A stretch of 64,000 nt of DNA from Clostridioides difficile (GTDB taxonomy: Bacteria > Bacillota > Clostridia > Peptostreptococcales > Peptostreptococcaceae), in the NCBI GenBank assembly GCA_012955965.1, contig JABBZI010000003.1, positions 167,793 to 231,792 of the forward strand. The letters are read 5' to 3'. The translations under genes were made by a program, and so were the position numbers. Every line of letters begins with the position of its first letter. Position 1 is the stretch's first letter. Below, piece after piece: positions 1 through 9,178 of this stretch. The notes below the pieces were generated by a model that worked only from the letters and a program-made list of their open reading frames with translations, searched no databases and was not told the DNA's origin.

Positions 1-1
1 T

Positions 2-1534
2 AGGGAGATGGAAGAGAAATTTAAGAATCAAGCATTAGGATTTGTACATCCAGATGATATAGAATATGTGAATTATGAAATTAGGAGACAACTTGGAATT
101 AGTGATATAGTAACCATTGAATTTAGAGTAATGAAATCTGATGGAACACCTATTTGGATACTTGGAACAGGTAATGTTGTAAGAGGGAAAGAAGGCTTTA
201 AGAGTTTAATTGTAGTTATTATAGAAAATGATAGGCTTAAGAAAAGGTCTTTAGAGTTGGAAGAATCATATTGGAAATATAGAAGAGTTTTGGATAATAT
301 TCCTGCTTGTGTAAAATGTATTCGTTTTGATGAAGATTTCACTTTAGATTATATTTCTCCTAGTTTTATATCATTAATAGGTTATACAGAAAAAGAAATA
401 AAAAACAAGTTTGATGGAAAATATATTGATTTAATATTTGAAGAAGATAGGAAAAATGTAATTAGTGATATGATAAGTCAAGTTAATTCTAAAGATATAG
501 TTACACTTCACTATCGCGTCATATGCAAAGATAATCGTTTGATTTCTTTAGAAACAATTTCTAGGTTATGTAAAAATGATAAAGATGGAAAGCAGTATTT
601 TTATTCAAGTATAGTAGATGTAACAGATGAAATTTGTGAAGAAAAAGATAGAAAATCTAATAACTTAACTAATCGATATCAAAAAGCATTAAAGCAATGG
701 GGTGATATTTTATTTGAGTATAATTTTAAGGATGATACAATAATATTTTCTGATAATTACTACAATATTTTTCAAGTAGAACCAAAATCAACAATTACCA
801 AGCAGTTATTAAATATTTATAAAGATGATTGGAAGACATTGCTTGATGCTTTAGAAGAGGCACAGAGAGGCAACAAGCCAGAAGCAATAGAAATACGCAT
901 ACTATCTCAAAATGATGTGCATTTGTGGTGTTCTATAGTGTTTAATGAACCAGATAAAATTGGTGATATAGCCATATCAATATTAGGGAAAATAAGAAAT
1001 ATAGACGAAGAAAAGAAAGAGTATAATAAATTAATTGAACAATCTCAAAATGATTTAATGACAGGATTGTTAAATAAAAGCACTACTGAGGAAAAGATTA
1101 GGGATATATTGCTATCAAGTGATAAAAGTAGACGTTATGCCCTGTTTATGATTGATGTAGATAATTTTAAATATGTAAATGATACTATGGGACATGTATT
1201 TGGAGATAAAATATTAGTTGATTTAGCTGAATGTTTAAAAAGTAATTTTAGAAAAACAGATATAGTTGGTCGTGTAGGAGGTGATGAGTTTATAGCTTTT
1301 ATGGAGTATAATGGTAAAAAAGAAAGTATACAAAATAAAAGTCTTGATATATTAGAAAGGCTAGATAGTACATTTACGTATGATGATTTATATTTTGAAA
1401 TAAGTGTAAGTATAGGAATTTCTGTATATCCAGAAGATGGAGAACAGTTTTATGAGCTATATCATCATGCAGATAGTGCTCTATATAGAGCAAAAGAAGA
1501 AGGAAAAAACACATATTGTATGTTTTCTATTTAA
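2..1534 (+). CDS. PAS-domain diguanylate cyclase (5' end outside the window)
   Basis: Makes cyclic di-GMP from two GTP. The frame is open to the left edge, so the true start is outside the window and the first PAS domain appears only as its C-terminal half. Counting from the ATG at 8, a second PAS module covers about residues 85-210 and a weaker third about 225-335. The C-terminal GGDEF domain has an intact GGDEF at 424-428. RKTD at 415-418 is exactly five residues before it, which is the product-inhibition I-site (RxxD-x5-GGDEF). This predicts an active, feedback-inhibited cyclase. No membrane segment is visible in the part seen. A GGDEF-EAL gene follows on the same strand, pairing synthesis with breakdown. 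Confidence 0.93.
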   Translation, partial: REMEEKFKNQALGFVHPDDIEYVNYEIRRQLGISDIVTIEFRVMKSDGTPIWILGTGNVVRGKEGFKSLIVVIIENDRLKKRSLELEESYWKYRRVLDNIPACVKCIRFDEDFTLDYISPSFISLIGYTEKEIKNKFDGKYIDLIFEEDRKNVISDMISQVNSKDIVTLHYRVICKDNRLISLETISRLCKNDKDGKQYFYSSIVDVTDEICEEKDRKSNNLTNRYQKALKQWGDILFEYNFKDDTIIFSDNYYNIFQVEPKSTITKQLLNIYKDDWKTLLDALEEAQRGNKPEAIEIRILSQNDVHLWCSIVFNEPDKIGDIAISILGKIRNIDEEKKEYNKLIEQSQNDLMTGLLNKSTTEEKIRDILLSSDKSRRYALFMIDVDNFKYVNDTMGHVFGDKILVDLAECLKSNFRKTDIVGRVGGDEFIAFMEYNGKKESIQNKSLDILERLDSTFTYDDLYFEISVSIGISVYPEDGEQFYELYHHADSALYRAKEEGKNTYCMFSI

Positions 1535-1693
1535 AAATAGAATTTATATTATGAAGGATTGTTCTATCTTAGGTATATAAATGATAGCACATTTAAGATA
1601 AATACATATTACTGCAAAATATAGCTAATCACTTTTTATAAGTGATTGCTGATTTGCAAAGTATATAGATATATTATAATTGAGGTAACAATA

Positions 1694-3511
1694 ATGAAGA
1701 AAAAATATGATTTTTTAATTTATGCTACTATTTGGCTAGTTGCTATTATAATTTTTATATTTTCTCTATACAATAGTATAGAACATATTAAAATTATAAA
1801 TTATACTAGTACCATTGGTAGTGAAACTCAAAAAGTTGTTAAACAAGAATTGAATAATAAAAGAAATGATAACTTGATAAAACAACTAGATAGCATTTTA
1901 ATAGAGTTAAGAACAGGTAAAGGGGAAAATGGATTACAAAAGTGTGATAATAAAGAATTTCAAGAAAAATTAATTCAAATGGATTCTATGTGGAAATCTA
2001 TGAAAAAAGAAATTATAAAAGTTAGAAATGGTGGTTCAGGTGATAAATTATACAAATTGAGCGAAACATATTCTTCACTATCTAGAGATGTTATTTTTAT
2101 ATCTGAAAAACATTCTGACATAAAATTGCATACTTTTGCTACTGCATTACTTATCTATCTTATAATCTCTACAATAAGTCTACTTATTTGGGAATATTAT
2201 AATAAAAGAAAATTTGATAAAATATTTTATACGGACAATTTGACAAAAATAAAAAACCAAGTTGCATTTGAAAACCGAGCTATTGAGATTTTACACCATG
2301 CATATAATGGAGAGTATGTGCTATTAAATATTGATATCGACAATTTTAAATATATTAATGATACACATGGATATGAATATGGAGATAAAGTTTTAATAAT
2401 AGTTGCAACTGCACTTTCAAAAACATTTAATACTAGAGAAACTTGTGCAAGGGTTGGTTCAGACAATTTTGTAATACTTGCAAAATATAGAGAAACGCTC
2501 TTAGATGAGATTAGTAAAATTTTGACTGATGCAATAATATCTGAATTAGATGTGAATGTAACTCAAACTGTATCTTATTGTATAGGTGCATATTTAGTTG
2601 AAATTGAGAAATTAGATTATAAATATATTAATTCTATAATGGATAAGGCAAATATTGCACATAAAGCAAGTAAAAAGAGAGGTATTTCATCTACAGTATG
2701 GTATAATGAAAATCTTCTAAAGCAATTACAAATGGAAAATAGTATTTACAATTATATGCACAAAGCACTAGATAATCAGGAATTTCATATGTATTTACAA
2801 CCAAAATTTCAAATATCTTCTTTAAATGTTGTGAGTGCAGAAGCTCTTGTAAGATGGTTTTCTCCAGAGCTTGGGTTTTTGTCACCAGATCAATTTATTC
2901 CATTGTTTGAAAAAAGTGGATTTATTATTGAATTAGATTTTTATATGTTAAAAAAAGCATGTTCATTTATAAAAAAAACATTTATGGAAAAGAATCAATA
3001 TACTTATCCTATAGCAGTTAATTTTTCAAGGGTTACTATTTATCAAAATGATTTCTACCAAAGGTTTTTGGATATTGTTAGAGAATATGAAATTCCTTTT
3101 AAATATATAGAAATAGAGGTAACTGAAAGTGCTTTTAATGAAATATCTGAGCCAGTTATTTCAATTTTAGATAAACTTAAGAAGCTAGGATTTTTGATTT
3201 CTATGGACGATTTTGGTTCAGGATATTCTTCACTAAGTCTTTTGTGTTCTTTATCGATTAATGGTTTAAAGTTAGATAAAAGTTTGCTTAAAGAAACTTT
3301 TAATCGAGAGAAAGTATATAGTATTATTCAGTGTATTATTGAAATGTCACATCGTATAGATATGTCTGTTGTATGTGAAGGTATTGAAACTAAAAAGGAC
3401 CTAGATTTTTTAAAGACAATTAAATGTGATGTAGGACAGGGATTCTATTTCTCTAAACCAATAGAAGAAAAAGAATTTTTTAATAAATATGTAACTAGAA
3501 AAATAGTATAA
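1694..3511 (+). CDS. Membrane GGDEF-EAL cyclic di-GMP phosphodiesterase
   Basis: Predicted to hydrolyse cyclic di-GMP to pGpG. The ATG at 1694 is chosen because GAGGT lies seven bases upstream; an earlier in-frame ATG at 1646 has no such site. Two membrane helices (about residues 7-27 and 147-168) flank a roughly 115-residue extracytoplasmic domain rich in Lys and Glu. The GGDEF domain is degenerate (GSDNF at 255-259), so it is probably not a cyclase, though such domains often bind GTP to activate the EAL domain. The EAL domain keeps its signature residues: EAL at 383, an Asn in the NFSR strand, the TES Glu, DDFG, the KLDK Lys and an EGIET Glu. I infer an extracellular-signal-responsive phosphodiesterase. 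Confidence 0.92.
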   Translation: MKKKYDFLIYATIWLVAIIIFIFSLYNSIEHIKIINYTSTIGSETQKVVKQELNNKRNDNLIKQLDSILIELRTGKGENGLQKCDNKEFQEKLIQMDSMWKSMKKEIIKVRNGGSGDKLYKLSETYSSLSRDVIFISEKHSDIKLHTFATALLIYLIISTISLLIWEYYNKRKFDKIFYTDNLTKIKNQVAFENRAIEILHHAYNGEYVLLNIDIDNFKYINDTHGYEYGDKVLIIVATALSKTFNTRETCARVGSDNFVILAKYRETLLDEISKILTDAIISELDVNVTQTVSYCIGAYLVEIEKLDYKYINSIMDKANIAHKASKKRGISSTVWYNENLLKQLQMENSIYNYMHKALDNQEFHMYLQPKFQISSLNVVSAEALVRWFSPELGFLSPDQFIPLFEKSGFIIELDFYMLKKACSFIKKTFMEKNQYTYPIAVNFSRVTIYQNDFYQRFLDIVREYEIPFKYIEIEVTESAFNEISEPVISILDKLKKLGFLISMDDFGSGYSSLSLLCSLSINGLKLDKSLLKETFNREKVYSIIQCIIEMSHRIDMSVVCEGIETKKDLDFLKTIKCDVGQGFYFSKPIEEKEFFNKYVTRKIV

Positions 3512-3527
3512 AGTTTTTTTATTGATT

Positions 3528-3572
3528 TATGCATTGAGCTATTTTGTATCTTACTAAATGGCCCAATGCATA
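3528..3572. terminator. Inverted repeat between convergent genes
   Basis: TATGCATTG and CAATGCATA arms with a 20-odd-base loop lie between two convergent genes. There is no clear U-tract after the stem, so intrinsic termination is uncertain. Confidence 0.3.
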
Positions 3573-3596
3573 GTTATGGAGGTCAAAAAATATAAA

Positions 3597-4178
3597 CTAT
3601 TCAAAACGTTTTTTATATTTATATAAAAATTCTTCTATATTTTTTGATTGTTCCCATATTTCAACTGCCTCTACATCTAGTAAATAAAGTATAGAATCAT
3701 TTACAAGTTCAACATACTCCCCATCTTCTGAACCAAGTGCATGTCTTTCAATTTTTAATCCTTTTTCCTCATAATATATTTTTGTTTCTCCATATAGTGA
3801 TTCTCGTTTTTGTATGTAGTCTTTTACTTCATTATTTGGGAAATTATATGAATCTACCAATGTTTCACCATTTATAAAAGTTTTCTCAGTAGCAATTTTT
3901 TCATCCCAACAGTGAATTTCGTTCCAGCTAAAAAATATCTCGCCATCATCTGGTGTGAATGAAAATCTAGTAATAATATATAAATAATTGTTGAAATCTA
4001 CTTCATAATATTCAGGAATATCTTCGAATTCAATATAGTAATTTATATAATTAAAATCATTACTCTCTTTTTTTATAAATGGGATTTTATCAATAAATTT
4101 ATATATTGATTGTTCATTTTTAAAAATTCCTATATCATAGCTTCTTTCAAATTGATTAATTTTTAATAAATATGACAT
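3597..4178 (-). CDS. Hypothetical protein, 193 aa
   Basis: I do not recognise a family. The protein is soluble, acidic and rich in Tyr, Phe and Glu, with no signal peptide or membrane segment. AAGGAG lies six bases before the ATG, which supports both the start and that the gene is real. The composition, with many short aromatic-rich strands, suggests a compact alpha/beta fold of the kind seen in immunity-type or SMI1-like proteins, but no diagnostic motif is visible. The next gene on this strand is an unknown membrane protein with its own ribosome binding site, so no operon partner gives a function. Confidence 0.7.
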   Translation of the reverse strand: MSYLLKINQFERSYDIGIFKNEQSIYKFIDKIPFIKKESNDFNYINYYIEFEDIPEYYEVDFNNYLYIITRFSFTPDDGEIFFSWNEIHCWDEKIATEKTFINGETLVDSYNFPNNEVKDYIQKRESLYGETKIYYEEKGLKIERHALGSEDGEYVELVNDSILYLLDVEAVEIWEQSKNIEEFLYKYKKRFE

Positions 4179-4305
4179 ATCTTCTCCTTTTTCTGAAATA
4201 TAATTTTAAAATTTTTTAATTAAATATTTGTATATGTTTTATATAATATTATAATAATGAGTTTTAAATCAATAGTATAGTATGTATTTTTGTACAGATA
4301 TTTTT

Positions 4306-5031
4306 TTAGTTCTGTAATGTCCAGTATTCATAACCAAATATACTTTTCCTTTTACAAAGTTTAACTAATTTATTTTTATTTGTTGACTTGTACATTTTAT
4401 TGGAAACTTTCATTCTTTTTATTTCATTATCTACCTCTATTTTAAAATAGTGTTCCTTTCCAGAACGAGAAGAAATACTTACTTTATCAACAACTTTTAC
4501 AAATTCAATTTCTGGTTTGTCTAATGTGGCAACATAGTTTAAAGCTGGTGTTGTAGAAAAACTAAGAATGAACGTAGAAAAGAGAACCAATAGGATGATA
4601 AATTTTGCCTCTCTTATTTTCTTGAAAATTAACATTAAAACATAAGGTATAAATAATAGTATCATATAGATGAAAACAAAACTGAATCTCTCTTTTGTAG
4701 ATGTATATAATAAATTTGTTGATAGAAGAAGAATTATTATTGACAATACACATGCGGTGAAAGGAAATGGTATATAATATTTTCTTAAGTTTCTTTTTTT
4801 AGGCATTTCCATTGGCATTTTAGGATATAGTAATAAATACATTATCCAACAAAATAATGAGATAAATATGTATATAGAAAACTTAATCTTAGTGGGAAGA
4901 AAAAGAGCAGTAATAGCAAGTATTGTTAGAAAGTAACGAATAATGCGAGTAATCTTTCTTTCTTTTTCTATGACAGTAAAATCCCAGTGATTTTTTATAA
5001 ATTCGTATTTTATTTTTTGAGTCTGATTCAT
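4306..5031 (-). CDS. Hypothetical multi-pass membrane protein, 241 aa
   Basis: Family not recognised. Six hydrophobic segments can be seen between about residues 30 and 165, paired as hairpins with short charged loops. A basic soluble C-terminal tail of about 70 residues follows. The N-terminal 25 residues are polar. AGGAG lies eight bases before the ATG. It precedes the 193-aa unknown gene on the same strand with about 130 bases between, so co-transcription is possible but not shown. No transporter or enzyme signature is visible. Confidence 0.65.
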   Translation of the reverse strand: MNQTQKIKYEFIKNHWDFTVIEKERKITRIIRYFLTILAITALFLPTKIKFSIYIFISLFCWIMYLLLYPKMPMEMPKKRNLRKYYIPFPFTACVLSIIILLLSTNLLYTSTKERFSFVFIYMILLFIPYVLMLIFKKIREAKFIILLVLFSTFILSFSTTPALNYVATLDKPEIEFVKVVDKVSISSRSGKEHYFKIEVDNEIKRMKVSNKMYKSTNKNKLVKLCKRKSIFGYEYWTLQN

Positions 5032-5140
5032 TTAATCATCTCCTATTAGTAGTATAGTTTTAGAATCTATTACTTTGATTTATTTTAACATATTTATGTT
5101 TACTAGACTATAATTGACTTATATTTATATAAAGAATTAT

Positions 5141-5176
5141 TTATCTAAATAGATGAAAATTTTCCAAAATAGATAA
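5141..5176. promoter_or_regulatory. Possible operator upstream of the XRE-type regulator
   Basis: ATCTA-AA-TAGAT forms a 12-base palindrome at 5143-5154. TTATCT at 5141 and AGATAA at 5171 form a wider inverted pair. The site lies 35-70 bases upstream of a small helix-turn-helix gene, a usual place for autoregulation. Confidence 0.35.
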
Positions 5177-5209
5177 AATGTGATAGAATATATTTTGCGA
5201 GGTGATAAC

Positions 5210-5413
5210 ATGATTTCATACGCTCCATTATGGAAATTATTAATTGATAGAAAAATAAAGAAAATGGAATTTGTAAATATATCAGGTATAAGTATTTCTG
5301 TTTTAGGTAGACTAGGAAATGATAAATCTGTTTCTATGGATACAATGGAAAAGATATGTCTATCACTAGACTGTAAAATAGAGGATGTTGTTGAAATAAA
5401 AAGAGACATTTAA
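5210..5413 (+). CDS. Small XRE/Cro-C1-type transcriptional regulator, 67 aa
   Basis: A single helix-turn-helix domain of the short Cro/CI type. The helical register (LLIDRKIKK, then a recognition region with SGIS and LGR, then SMDTMEKICLSLDC) matches the HTH_26/YozG-like family, whose members end shortly after the DxVE segment. The ATG at 5210 is chosen because GAGGTG lies just before it; an upstream ATG at 5180 lacks such a site. A palindrome upstream suggests autoregulation. Targets are unknown; dxr begins 160 bases downstream on the same strand. Confidence 0.8.
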   Translation: MISYAPLWKLLIDRKIKKMEFVNISGISISVLGRLGNDKSVSMDTMEKICLSLDCKIEDVVEIKRDI

Positions 5414-5575
5414 GTATACTAAAACATTTTATAATACTTCGTAAAATACAGAAACAATAGATTGATTTTGGTTTGTAGAATACTATATGAAATTTCTATG
5501 AATAGTAAAAATAATTGTTTTAGTAGTGTTATAATGTTTTGATAGGGTATATTTATTATTAGAAAGGATTATTAT

Positions 5576-6730
5576 ATGAAAAAGATATCAATTTTAGGTT
5601 CTACAGGCTCTATAGGTAAGCAGACCTTGGATGTAGTTAGAGAAAATAGAGATAAGTTTGAGATAGTTGCAATATCAGCTAATAGTAATATTGAATTATT
5701 GCTAGAACAAATAGTAGAATTTAAACCTAAATACGTAACAGTTTTTGAGGAAGATAAAGCATTAAAATTAAAAGAAATATTGTCAAAAGATATAGAAATA
5801 GAAGTTTTAACAGGGATGGAAGGATTAAAAATAATATCGTCACTTGATGAAGTTGATGTACTTTTAACTGCTGTTGTGGGAATGATAGGATTAGTGCCAA
5901 CTCTTTGTGCCATAAAGAAGGGAATAGACATAGCATTAGCGAATAAAGAAACGTTAGTAACTGCTGGAGAACTTGTAATGAGAGAAGCCGAAAAATATAA
6001 TGTAAATATTCTTCCCGTTGATAGTGAACATAGTGCTATATTTCAATGTCTAAATGGAGAAAATAAAAAAAACATAGAAAAGATAATACTTACTGCATCT
6101 GGAGGTCCATTTAGAGGAAGGAAAAAAGATGAACTTATAAATATAACTAAAAATGAAGCTTTGAAGCATCCAAACTGGAGTATGGGAAGAAAGATAAGTA
6201 TTGATTCTTCAACACTTATGAATAAAGGACTTGAAGTTATAGAAGCTAAATGGTTGTTTGGAGTAGAACAAGGAAATATAGATGTAGTAGTTCATCCACA
6301 AAGTATAATTCATTCAATGGTACAGTATACAGATAGCTCAATAATAGCACAATTAGGATGTCCAGATATGAGACTACCAATACAATATGCTCTTACATAT
6401 CCAGATAGAATGGAAAGTAGCTTTGAAAGAATGAATTTTTCAAAATTTAGTACTTTAACTTTTGAAGAGCCAGATTTAGAAACTTTTCCATGTTTAAAAT
6501 TGGCTTATGAGTGTTTAAAAATGGGGGGAACTTATTCTTCTGTTCTAAATTCAGCAAATGAAGTTTTGGTAAGTGAATTTTTAGAGGATAAAATTGGTTT
6601 CTATGACATACCATATTACATAGAGAAGACTTTAGAAGTTCATAGCAGCATAAGTAAGCCAACATTGGAAGAAATATTAGAAACAGATAGATGGAGTAGA
6701 GCTTATGTTGCAAATCTGATAAAAAAATAG
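5576..6730 (+). CDS. dxr: 1-deoxy-D-xylulose 5-phosphate reductoisomerase
   Basis: Second enzyme of the MEP isoprenoid pathway: it rearranges and reduces DXP to MEP with NADPH and a divalent metal. The protein is full length at 384 aa. Visible signatures are the N-terminal NADPH loop [19 protein letters not shown], the metal and substrate segment PVDSEHSA, the SGGPFR loop, HPNWSMG with the [10 protein letters not shown] helix, and [16 protein letters not shown] precedes the ATG. rseP follows 12 bases later with its own GGAGGTGA-like site, so the two are an operon. The usual upstream partners uppS and cdsA are absent. Confidence 0.97.
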   Translation: MKKISILGSTGSIGKQTLDVVRENRDKFEIVAISANSNIELLLEQIVEFKPKYVTVFEEDKALKLKEILSKDIEIEVLTGMEGLKIISSLDEVDVLLTAVVGMIGLVPTLCAIKKGIDIALANKETLVTAGELVMREAEKYNVNILPVDSEHSAIFQCLNGENKKNIEKIILTASGGPFRGRKKDELINITKNEALKHPNWSMGRKISIDSSTLMNKGLEVIEAKWLFGVEQGNIDVVVHPQSIIHSMVQYTDSSIIAQLGCPDMRLPIQYALTYPDRMESSFERMNFSKFSTLTFEEPDLETFPCLKLAYECLKMGGTYSSVLNSANEVLVSEFLEDKIGFYDIPYYIEKTLEVHSSISKPTLEEILETDRWSRAYVANLIKK

Positions 6731-6742
6731 GAAGGTGAATTT

Positions 6743-7747
6743 ATGACTATAATAGCTGCATTAATACTATTTAGTATAATTGTATTAATACATGAGTTAG
6801 GACATTTTATATTTGCAAAAAGAAGTGGTATCAAAGTAAATGAGTTTTCGATAGGGATGGGACCTAAGATATATAGTGTGAAAAAAGATACTGAGTATTC
6901 TATAAGAGCACTTCCAATTGGCGGATATGTGAGTATGGAAGGTGAAGATGAAGAACAAATAAGTCCAAACTCTTTTGGAAATAAATCTATATTACAAAGA
7001 TTTAGTACTATTGTAGCAGGGCCAATATTTAATATAATATTAGCAGCAATTCTTTTGGTACCAGTATTTTTATATATAGGTTCTCCAACAACTAAATTAG
7101 GAAAGATAATGCCAGATACTCCTGCACAAGCTGTAGGACTTCAAGTAGGAGATAAGATAAATAAAATTAATGGAAATTCTGTTAAGTCTTGGGATGAAGT
7201 TGCAAATATAATAAATACTTCTTCTGGTGGAGAATTGAAGCTTAGTGTAACTAGAGGTGGAAGTGACAAAGTTATAAATGTAACACCTAAAAATAATAAT
7301 GGAAAGTATGAAATAGGAATTCAACCACAAAGAGAGAAGGATTTTTTTGGTTCAATTGTAAACGCATGTAAAACTACTGTGGATATGACGAAGCAAATGT
7401 TGACATTCTTAGGTCAAATGGTTACAGGACGTGTTCCAGGAGGGATTGGTAATGCTGTTGCAGGACCAGTAGGTGTTATTGGTATGGTATCAGATGCAGC
7501 TCGTACAGGTATTATAAATGTAGTGTATTTAGCTGCTATAATAAGTTTAAATCTAGGTATAGTAAATCTATTGCCAATACCAGCCCTTGATGGATGGAGA
7601 ATACTTATGTTATTACTAGAAGCAGTTAGAGGTGGTAAAAAACTTGACCCAAATAAAGAAGGTATGATAAATGTGGTTGGTTTTGGAGCTTTGATGTTAT
7701 TTATGCTTTTTATCACATATAAAGATATATTAAGGTTATTTCAATAA
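6743..7747 (+). CDS. rseP: RIP metalloprotease RseP (site-2 protease, M50)
   Basis: Intramembrane zinc protease that cleaves membrane-anchored anti-sigma factors and signal-peptide remnants. The zinc motif HELGH is at residues 17-21 in the first membrane helix. A single PDZ domain lies at about 110-185, starting near LGKIMPDTPA. The second catalytic segment NLLPIPALDGW supplies the third metal ligand, Asp. The length of 334 aa is typical of Gram-positive RseP with one PDZ domain. It is co-transcribed with dxr. A strong hairpin follows it, so ispG probably has its own promoter. Confidence 0.95.
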   Translation: MTIIAALILFSIIVLIHELGHFIFAKRSGIKVNEFSIGMGPKIYSVKKDTEYSIRALPIGGYVSMEGEDEEQISPNSFGNKSILQRFSTIVAGPIFNIILAAILLVPVFLYIGSPTTKLGKIMPDTPAQAVGLQVGDKINKINGNSVKSWDEVANIINTSSGGELKLSVTRGGSDKVINVTPKNNNGKYEIGIQPQREKDFFGSIVNACKTTVDMTKQMLTFLGQMVTGRVPGGIGNAVAGPVGVIGMVSDAARTGIINVVYLAAIISLNLGIVNLLPIPALDGWRILMLLLEAVRGGKKLDPNKEGMINVVGFGALMLFMLFITYKDILRLFQ

Positions 7748-7770
7748 TTTAGTTTTTTATAGATATTAAG

Positions 7771-7855
7771 AAAAGGGCTATGTAGTTTTAAATGAGAATG
7801 AGTAAATTTCAATATATGATATTTATTCTTATTTGTTTAACTATATAGCTTTTTA
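7771..7855 (+). terminator. Long terminator hairpin between rseP and ispG
   Basis: Arms starting AAAGGGCTAT and ending ATAGCTTTTT extend inward through an additional paired AT-rich stem (GAATGAGTAAAT against ATTTATTCTT). This would end dxr-rseP transcription before ispG. Confidence 0.65.
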
Positions 7856-7926
7856 ATTTATAATATATGTAGATTAGAGTATTTTTAATAGTTAAATAAA
7901 TTTAATATAATATATAGAGGTGGAAT

Positions 7927-8982
7927 ATGAGTTACGAGAGAAGAAAGACTAGAGAAGTAAGTGTAGGAAATGTAAAAATAGGAGGAGAAAACCCTATAAG
8001 TATACAATCTATGACAAATACTGATACAAGAGATGCAGATGCAACAATAGCTCAAATAAAAAGACTAGAAGAAGCTGGTTGTGATATAGTTAGGGTGGCT
8101 ATTCCTGATATTAAAGCAGCTAGAAATATAGGTAAGATAAAATCCAGTGTAAATATACCTATTATCGCTGATATACATTTTGATTATAAGTTAGCTCTTG
8201 AAGCTATAGAACAAGGTGTGGATGGAATTAGAATAAACCCTGGCAATATTGGTGATATAGAAAGAGTTAAAGCTGTAGTTGAGAAATGTAAGGAAAAAAA
8301 TTTAAAAATTAGAATTGGAGTTAATGGAGGTTCTTTAGAAAAAGAACTTTTAAAAAAATATGGTTCTGCAACAGCAGAAGCATTAGTTGAAAGTGCAATG
8401 GGACATATTAAGATTCTTGAAGACTTAGATTTTCATAATATAGTTATATCTCTAAAATCATCTGATATTTATAAAACTATTGATGCATATGAATTAATAT
8501 CAAAAAAAGTTGATTATCCTCTTCATGTTGGAATTACAGAATCTGGAAGTATCCATAAAGGAACAATAAAATCTTCTATAGGTGTAGGAGCACTCCTTCT
8601 TAAAGGAATTGGAGATACTGTTAGAATATCTTTGACAGGAGACCCAGTTGAAGAGGTTATTGTTGGTAAACAAATCTTAAGAAGTTTGGGGCTTTTGAAT
8701 GATAAGATTAAGGTTATATCATGTCCTACCTGTGGTAGATGTAATATAGATTTAATTAGTGTTGTAAATGAGGTTGAAGAAAAGATTGGAAATATGGAAA
8801 AAGATGTTACTGTTGCAATTATGGGATGTGCTGTAAATGGACCTGGTGAAGCTAGAGAAGCAGATATAGGTATCGCTGGTGGAAAAGGTGAAGGTCTTTT
8901 ATTTAAAAAGGGAGAAATAGTAAGAATGATTGATGGTGACAAATTAGTTGATGAGTTACTAGAAGAGATTGATAAGCTATAG
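7927..8982 (+). CDS. ispG: 4-hydroxy-3-methylbut-2-enyl diphosphate synthase (flavodoxin/ferredoxin)
   Basis: Converts MEcPP to HMBPP in the MEP pathway using a [4Fe-4S] cluster. Cluster ligands are visible as CPTC at 266-269 and the Cys of [10 protein letters not shown] at 301. The N-terminal TIM-barrel segments ([29 protein letters not shown]) are canonical. The length of 351 aa is the usual bacterial form. AGAGGTGG precedes the ATG. Together with dxr it supplies the isoprenoid pathway. The commonly adjacent polC or proS gene is not present; the next gene is on the opposite strand. Confidence 0.97.
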   Translation: MSYERRKTREVSVGNVKIGGENPISIQSMTNTDTRDADATIAQIKRLEEAGCDIVRVAIPDIKAARNIGKIKSSVNIPIIADIHFDYKLALEAIEQGVDGIRINPGNIGDIERVKAVVEKCKEKNLKIRIGVNGGSLEKELLKKYGSATAEALVESAMGHIKILEDLDFHNIVISLKSSDIYKTIDAYELISKKVDYPLHVGITESGSIHKGTIKSSIGVGALLLKGIGDTVRISLTGDPVEEVIVGKQILRSLGLLNDKIKVISCPTCGRCNIDLISVVNEVEEKIGNMEKDVTVAIMGCAVNGPGEAREADIGIAGGKGEGLLFKKGEIVRMIDGDKLVDELLEEIDKL

Positions 8983-9003
8983 TATAAAATAAAGAGATTT
9001 TAA

Positions 9004-9071
9004 TTGGCTAGATTTTTAAATACTTTTAGACTAGATTTTATCTATAGTATTTTAATCATCTAGCCATTTTT
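9004..9071 (+). terminator. ispG terminator
   Basis: TGGCTAGAT at 9005 pairs with ATCTAGCCA at 9058-9066, followed by TTTTT. An inner AAATACT/AGTATTT pair extends the stem. Confidence 0.75.
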
Positions 9072-9125
9072 ACTTTGATAAACTTTAATAGATATAAAGA
9101 AATATATATTCTGATTTAAATGAAA

Positions 9126-9147
9126 AACAGCTAATTTGATAGCTGTT
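9126..9147 (-). terminator. Terminator of the DUF3810 gene
   Basis: AACAGCT and AGCTGTT arms with an 8-base loop. Read on the minus strand, the stem is followed by TTTTC. Confidence 0.5.
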
Positions 9148-9178
9148 GTTTTGTTAAGAAAGTTTTTAATTGTATTAT

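Noticed and set aside
1560..1693. Cyclic di-GMP riboswitch upstream of the phosphodiesterase gene
   Set aside because: Only a simple 8-pair hairpin (1627-1647) is present; the conserved aptamer sequences are absent.
8523..8942. Minus-strand open frame inside ispG
   Set aside because: Shadow frame; the plus-strand protein has all family motifs.
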